In this document: one piece after another, positions 50,894-54,829 of the stretch | Layout: every line of letters begins with the position of its first letter | How positions within the stretch are numbered: the stretch's first letter is position 1 | Source: UMGS172 sp045592985 | GTDB lineage: Bacteria; Bacillota; Clostridia; Oscillospirales; Acutalibacteraceae | Length of the DNA stretch: 54,829 nt | Reading direction: 5' to 3' | Assembly (NCBI GenBank): GCA_045592985.1 | Contig: JAZNVU010000039.1 | Location: 1-54,829 of the forward strand | Translations under genes and position numbers: made by a program | The notes under the pieces: generated by a model | Database searches by the model: none | Told to the model about the DNA's origin: nothing | What the model saw: only the letters and a program-made list of their open reading frames with translations

Positions 50894-51018
50894 TTATATT
50901 CTCCTATATAGGTTAAGTTTAAAGTATAAATCAATTATACACAAAAATTGTAACACATTTTTAAAAATATTACAACAGTAATTTATGCCAGAAATAGAGA
51001 GAACTTCTGAATGATTTG

Positions 51019-51951
51019 TCAACCGAATATCTCCGCCACAAAGGCCGTGCAAAGTATGGGCAAAGACAACGGCGCTCCCACGTGTTTCAGCAAACGGTCG
51101 CGGTATTTTTGGGTGCATTCTAAAAATTTTACCAATGCTTTTTTACTGAAAACACAATTGCCACTGACACTGTAATTTTTTAAATATTCTTTTAAAGTAA
51201 CTTCGGTTTCTTCAAAAAACACACCAAGTCCCGAACGGTCCTTTTCAAAGCATTGCATGATTTTCACTGCATCTAAACGGGTACCGTTATCAACAATATT
51301 AATAAATTCTCTTGCCGAGCGAATTGCATCGCTGATATTACCGTAAAGATAGTTTATGGCTTTACCGATGTTGCCGTGCGTTAATTCAAGCGCTTCTCTT
51401 ATGTCATCCTCAAAATGACCGGTTTTGATTTTAATAAGGTTCAGCGAATCCTCAGGGTCGGGGGTTTTGAGTGTCAGAGTAACACAGCGTGACCTAACGG
51501 TTGGGAGTAGGGCAGAGGCATTTCGGCAAATGAGGATAAACACCAAAAATGAAGGCGGTTCTTCGAGAATTTTCAAAAAAGCATTCTGTGCCGATTCATT
51601 CATCTTGTCGCAATCAAGCAAAATATTGACCTTCCGCTTGGCTTCAATCGGCATAATAAAGGCGTTGTCACGTATGTTGCGAACCATATCGACCTTAAAG
51701 GTTGCGCCGTCGGGTGCATAGGTCAAAACATCGCTGTGTCCGTCTTTGGTTACAAGTTCACATTCTCTGCAATGTCCACACGGGGCGTTTTGTTCTTTAC
51801 AAACTGCTGCGGCGGCAATAATTCGGGCAAGCGTACGACGTCCGCTACCCTCTTCACCTTCTAAGATAAAGGCATGAGGAAATCTACCGCTTTCTACGGC
51901 ACTTTTGATAAGTTCTAATATATCGTTGTTTCCTATAAAATTTTCGAACAT
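51019..51951 (-). CDS. holB: DNA polymerase III subunit delta'
   Basis: 310 residues, clamp-loader AAA+ domain. Walker A is EGEEGSGRRTLARI, the zinc cysteines are in NAPCGHCREC, and the arginine-finger-like region is LLPTVRSRCVTL. It works with DnaX and HolA to load the DnaN clamp. The tmk gene that often precedes it is not here. Confidence 0.9.
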   Translation of the reverse strand: MFENFIGNNDILELIKSAVESGRFPHAFILEGEEGSGRRTLARIIAAAAVCKEQNAPCGHCRECELVTKDGHSDVLTYAPDGATFKVDMVRNIRDNAFIMPIEAKRKVNILLDCDKMNESAQNAFLKILEEPPSFLVFILICRNASALLPTVRSRCVTLTLKTPDPEDSLNLIKIKTGHFEDDIREALELTHGNIGKAINYLYGNISDAIRSAREFINIVDNGTRLDAVKIMQCFEKDRSGLGVFFEETEVTLKEYLKNYSVSGNCVFSKKALVKFLECTQKYRDRLLKHVGAPLSLPILCTAFVAEIFG

Positions 51952-52080
51952 AAAACCTCTACTTTCTATTGATGAAGGTGGGACAACTGTTGCGTTGTGT
52001 GTAAAACGGAGGAGTGTTTAAATGCGGTTTACCATGAGTGTACAACCACATTGAACCCTTTTTTAGTTGGCAAAACTCAA

Positions 52081-53088
52081 TTACAGAACGTAACCGACCT
52101 TTTTCATAACCTTCGAAAGGGTGCGACGTGCAACATACTCTGCCTTTTCGGCGCCATCTTTATAAATTTTTTCAAGTTGAGCCTTGTCGGAGATATACAT
52201 ATTATATTTCTCCTGAACAGGGCGAAGTTCTTCTACAACTGCCTCGCCAACAGCCATCTTAAAGTCGCCGTAGCCTTTACCTTCAAAATCGGCAGTTATT
52301 TCATCGGCGGTTTTGCCGGTAATACACGAATAAATTTCGATAAGGTTGTTGATACCCGCTTTATTCTCGCCAACGCAAACTCTTGCTTCCGAATCGGTAA
52401 CGGCGCGCTTGAATTTGCGCATAATAACGTCGGGCGCGTCGGTCAGCAAAACCTTTGCATTCTCGTTTTCGTCGGATTTTGACATTTTCTTCTCGGGCTC
52501 CTGCAAAGACATAACCTTGGCACCAACAGGTGCAATATAAGGTTCGGGGATTGTGAAAACATCACCGTAAATGCCGTTAAAACGCTTGGCAATGTCGCGA
52601 GCAATCTCAAGATGCTGTTTCTGGTCGGCTCCGACAGGTACTAAGTCGGGTTTGTAAAGCAAAATGTCGGCAGCCATCAAAACGGGGTAGGTGAAAAGAC
52701 CTGCGTTAACGTTGTCGGCGTGCTTTTGCGACTTATCCTTAAACTGGGTCATACGGCTAAGTTCACCAAACTGGGTATAGCAGTTTAAAATCCATGCAAG
52801 TTGCGAATGAGCCGCTACGTGCGACTGCATGAAAATGAGCGATTTTTCGGGGTCTAATCCGGTACTAAGCAACATTGCTGCGGCAGAATAAATCTGCTTT
52901 CTGAGTTCCGCAGGCTCCTGACGCACGGTAATTGCATGCAGGTCGGCAATGCCGAATACGCAGTCAAACTCCTCCTGCATTTTGTTCCAATTCTTAACTG
53001 CTCCAAGATAGTTGCCAAGCGTAAACATACCGCTTGACTGAATAAAACTGAGTGCCCTTTTCTTGGGCGCAATATTATTGTTTTCCAT
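52081..53088 (-). CDS. trpS: Tryptophanyl-tRNA synthetase
   Basis: 335 residues, class I. The HIGH-equivalent is FTLGNYLGAV (TLGN), the KMSKS motif is present (EKKMSKSDEN), and VGADQKQHLEIARDIAKRFN is typical. It charges tRNA-Trp. No T-box leader is seen between this gene and the aminotransferase 37 bp upstream. Confidence 0.97.
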   Translation of the reverse strand: MENNNIAPKKRALSFIQSSGMFTLGNYLGAVKNWNKMQEEFDCVFGIADLHAITVRQEPAELRKQIYSAAAMLLSTGLDPEKSLIFMQSHVAAHSQLAWILNCYTQFGELSRMTQFKDKSQKHADNVNAGLFTYPVLMAADILLYKPDLVPVGADQKQHLEIARDIAKRFNGIYGDVFTIPEPYIAPVGAKVMSLQEPEKKMSKSDENENAKVLLTDAPDVIMRKFKRAVTDSEARVCVGENKAGINNLIEIYSCITGKTADEITADFEGKGYGDFKMAVGEAVVEELRPVQEKYNMYISDKAQLEKIYKDGAEKAEYVARRTLSKVMKKVGYVL

Positions 53089-53125
53089 AATTTTCTCCTA
53101 AAATGCAATCTCTACATTATATATA

Positions 53126-54316
53126 TTACTTAAAAAACTCTTTTGCGGTTTTGCCCAAAATCTCCATACCTTTAACAATTTGCTCGTCGGTAGGTGTGGA
53201 GTAATTAATTCTGAAACAGTGGCTAACCGCTTTTGTATCAACCGTAAAGGCGGTGCCCGGCACGGTGGCGACCTTGTTCTCAACCGCCTTGGTACAGAAG
53301 TCAACCATGTTGGCACTCTCGGGCAGTTTAAGCCAAACAAACAAACCGCCCTCAGGTTTTACGTATTCAACATATTTGCCCAGATGTTCGTCAATAAGAC
53401 CTGTCATAAGGTCACACTTTTTGCGGTAAATCTCGCGGTTTTTGTTAAGGTGTTCTTCATAATGACCATCGGTCATAAACTCGTGGCAAATAAGTTGACC
53501 GAAAATCGAGGTGTGAACGTCGGCGGTTTGCTTGCAAACAACCATTTTTGCAACAATGGGTGCAGGTGCAACGGTGAAACCTACTCTCAGACCGGGTGAT
53601 ATAACCTTCGAGGTCGTTCCGGCATAAACAACAATGCCGTCCTCGTCAAAACTCTTTATGGTAGGCAACTCCTCGCCGGCAAAACGAGTGTCGCTGTATG
53701 GGTTGTCCTCCAAAATAATAACTCCATACTTTTTGGCAAGTTCATAAACGGCTTTGCGCTTGCTAAGACTCATGCAAACACCCGACGGGTTTTGGAATGT
53801 GGGAATGGTGTAAATAAACTTGGTGTTAGGGTTGGCTTTAAGTGCCGATTCCAACATCTCAATGTTCATTCCGTCGTCTTCCATGTCAACGCCAACAAGA
53901 TTTAAGCCTTGCGCACGGAAAGCATTGAGCGAGCCGATAAAACTCGGATTTTCACAAATAACGGTATCACCTGCGTTGCAAAGCACCATGGCGGTAAGGC
54001 TCATAACCTGCTGCGCGCCCGATGTGATAATCAATTCATCAAACTCGCGACCAACGTTGTGCTTTGATTTCATATATTCCTTTAAATAGTTGCGAAGCGG
54101 AATATAACCTTCGGTGACCGAGTACTGCAAAGCGTCAACGGGGCGGTTGGCCATAATGTTTGCACTGATTTCGGCAATGCGCGCTGTGGGCAAAGCCTCG
54201 GGTGCGGGGTTGCCGGCTGCAAAAGGTATGTATCCCGGCATCGATGTAAATTTTAAAATTTCACGAATTGCCGACGGTTTTAACTCGGCAACGCTTTTAG
54301 AAAATGAATAATCCAT
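53126..54316 (-). CDS. PLP-dependent aminotransferase (class I/II, 2-aminoadipate transaminase-like)
   Basis: 396 residues, fold type I. The PLP lysine is in GTTSKVISPGLRVG, with YTIPTFQNPSGV and LEDNPYSDTRF around the cofactor pocket. Similar proteins are annotated as 2-aminoadipate transaminases or as the enzyme half of MocR-type proteins. The substrate amino acid cannot be read from sequence. No GntR domain is attached. Confidence 0.9.
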   Translation of the reverse strand: MDYSFSKSVAELKPSAIREILKFTSMPGYIPFAAGNPAPEALPTARIAEISANIMANRPVDALQYSVTEGYIPLRNYLKEYMKSKHNVGREFDELIITSGAQQVMSLTAMVLCNAGDTVICENPSFIGSLNAFRAQGLNLVGVDMEDDGMNIEMLESALKANPNTKFIYTIPTFQNPSGVCMSLSKRKAVYELAKKYGVIILEDNPYSDTRFAGEELPTIKSFDEDGIVVYAGTTSKVISPGLRVGFTVAPAPIVAKMVVCKQTADVHTSIFGQLICHEFMTDGHYEEHLNKNREIYRKKCDLMTGLIDEHLGKYVEYVKPEGGLFVWLKLPESANMVDFCTKAVENKVATVPGTAFTVDTKAVSHCFRINYSTPTDEQIVKGMEILGKTAKEFFK

Positions 54317-54770
54317 AAATCAAACCTTCTTAAAATTTTTAAATCCTATACATTATAATATATATATATCGGTTTTTCAACAACAACCAAAAAAATTTTA
54401 AAAATTTACAAGATAATGTGTCGCATAATGAATAAAAACACAAACTGTGGGTATACTCAAAAATTGAACCCCCAAATGTTCCGAAAAGCCCGATTTTAAG
54501 CCAAAAAACACCCTAAAAATTTTTTAAAAAAAGTTTGAAAAAAGTGTTGACAAATGAAAATGTTTGTGGTAGTATAATCGGGCGCCCTACGGAAGTGGGA
54601 GTGCGGAACGGACCTTGAAAATTAAACAACGATAAAACTTTGTAAGAGAACCCGAAAATTTTTAAGAGTTAAGAACTCAAAGTAATTAAAACGGGACAAC
54701 ACGCAAAAGTGTTGGACTGAGAAGCGACAAGCTTCTGGAAAGATTTTAAGCCGAAAGGTTTAGGATATAA
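54317..54770 (+). promoter_or_regulatory. rRNA operon promoter and leader
   Basis: TTGACA (54547-54552) is followed at 17 bp by TAGTAT (54570-54575), which overlaps TATAAT (54573-54578, spacer 20). The transcribed leader of about 190 nt holds the hairpins AACAC-GCAAAA-GTGTT and AGAAGC-GACAA-GCTTCT and the phrase ACCTTGAAAATTAAACAAC, similar to known rRNA leader elements. The stretch 54317-54546 is AT-rich and shows nothing coding. Confidence 0.75.
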
Positions 54771-54829
54771 TTTTTCAGAGAGTTTGATCCTGGCTCAGGA
54801 CGAACGCTGGCGGCGTGCCTAACACATGC
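54771..54829 (+). rRNA. rrs: 16S ribosomal RNA, 5' end only
   Basis: AGAGTTTGATCCTGGCTCAG is the universal bacterial 27F region, followed by GACGAACGCTGGCGGCGTGC. The rest lies beyond the window. The exact mature 5' end is estimated. Confidence 0.97.

Noticed and set aside
52006..52050. Ten-codon open frame with GGAGGAG ribosome binding site between holB and trpS
   Set aside because: Too short to support, no conserved pattern, and its orientation is opposite to both neighbours; possibly a remnant.

Overview
The window looks like a chromosomal segment of a spore-forming, low-to-medium GC Gram-positive anaerobe of the Clostridia, probably an Oscillospirales/Ruminococcaceae-like gut lineage; the lineage is inferred from gene content and style, not from a database comparison. 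Support comes from sporulation and germination genes (SpoVAF-like, SpoVAE, SpoVB-like, Soj/Spo0J, RicT), strong AGGAGG-type ribosome binding sites with frequent TTG/GTG starts, and a 16S rRNA that starts at the right edge.

The core is the replication origin neighbourhood. dnaA, dnaN, the S4-domain gene rlbA, recF, remB, gyrB and gyrA run leftwards on the minus strand (24.7 to 15.9 kb). DnaA-box-like sites lie in the dnaA-dnaN spacer and upstream of dnaA. About 13 kb away are parA (soj), parB (spo0J) and two perfect parS sites (10240-10255 and 10696-10711), which bracket spoVAE. The usual dnaA neighbours rpmH, rnpA, yidC, mnmE and mnmG are absent; a spoVB-like flippase gene sits directly upstream of dnaA.

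Left of the origin: a tandemly repeated tRNA-Gln region, a LysR regulator divergent from a frameshifted yitT gene, a secreted protein of about 2,047 residues (transglutaminase-like, seven InlB-type repeats, six PPC-like domains, LRR tail), spoVAF-spoVAE, parAB, serS, an acyl-ACP thioesterase, a Nudix hydrolase, and a DUF559 nuclease gene enclosed by inverted repeats.

Right of the origin: spoVB-like, pcrA, tRNA-Val, a MATE transporter, a small lipoprotein behind a structured leader, galM, an XRE-family pseudogene, metG-tatD, an intact XRE regulator, a scar where an AraC regulator and an Fe-S reductase gene have both lost their 5' halves, and a zinc-ribbon membrane protein. Then come TtcA-like, a GIY-YIG nuclease gene flanked by inverted hairpin repeats, TcdA, an ECF S component, a second MATE, ADP-ribose pyrophosphatase, an M14 peptidase, a cytosolic GH13 enzyme and a PiT transporter. 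The last stretch holds a SLOG protein, an Lrp regulator with an MGMT-type protein, holB-ricT, trpS, an aminotransferase, and an rRNA promoter leading into 16S.

The most unusual content is at the level of repeats and scars: two unrelated small nuclease genes each boxed by inverted hairpin repeats, a 172-bp tandem unit built from most of a tRNA-Gln plus a foldable 84-bp insert, a leader hairpin shared by an XRE gene and its decayed relative, and a candidate regulatory RNA leader. No CRISPR array, insertion sequence transposase or prophage was seen.
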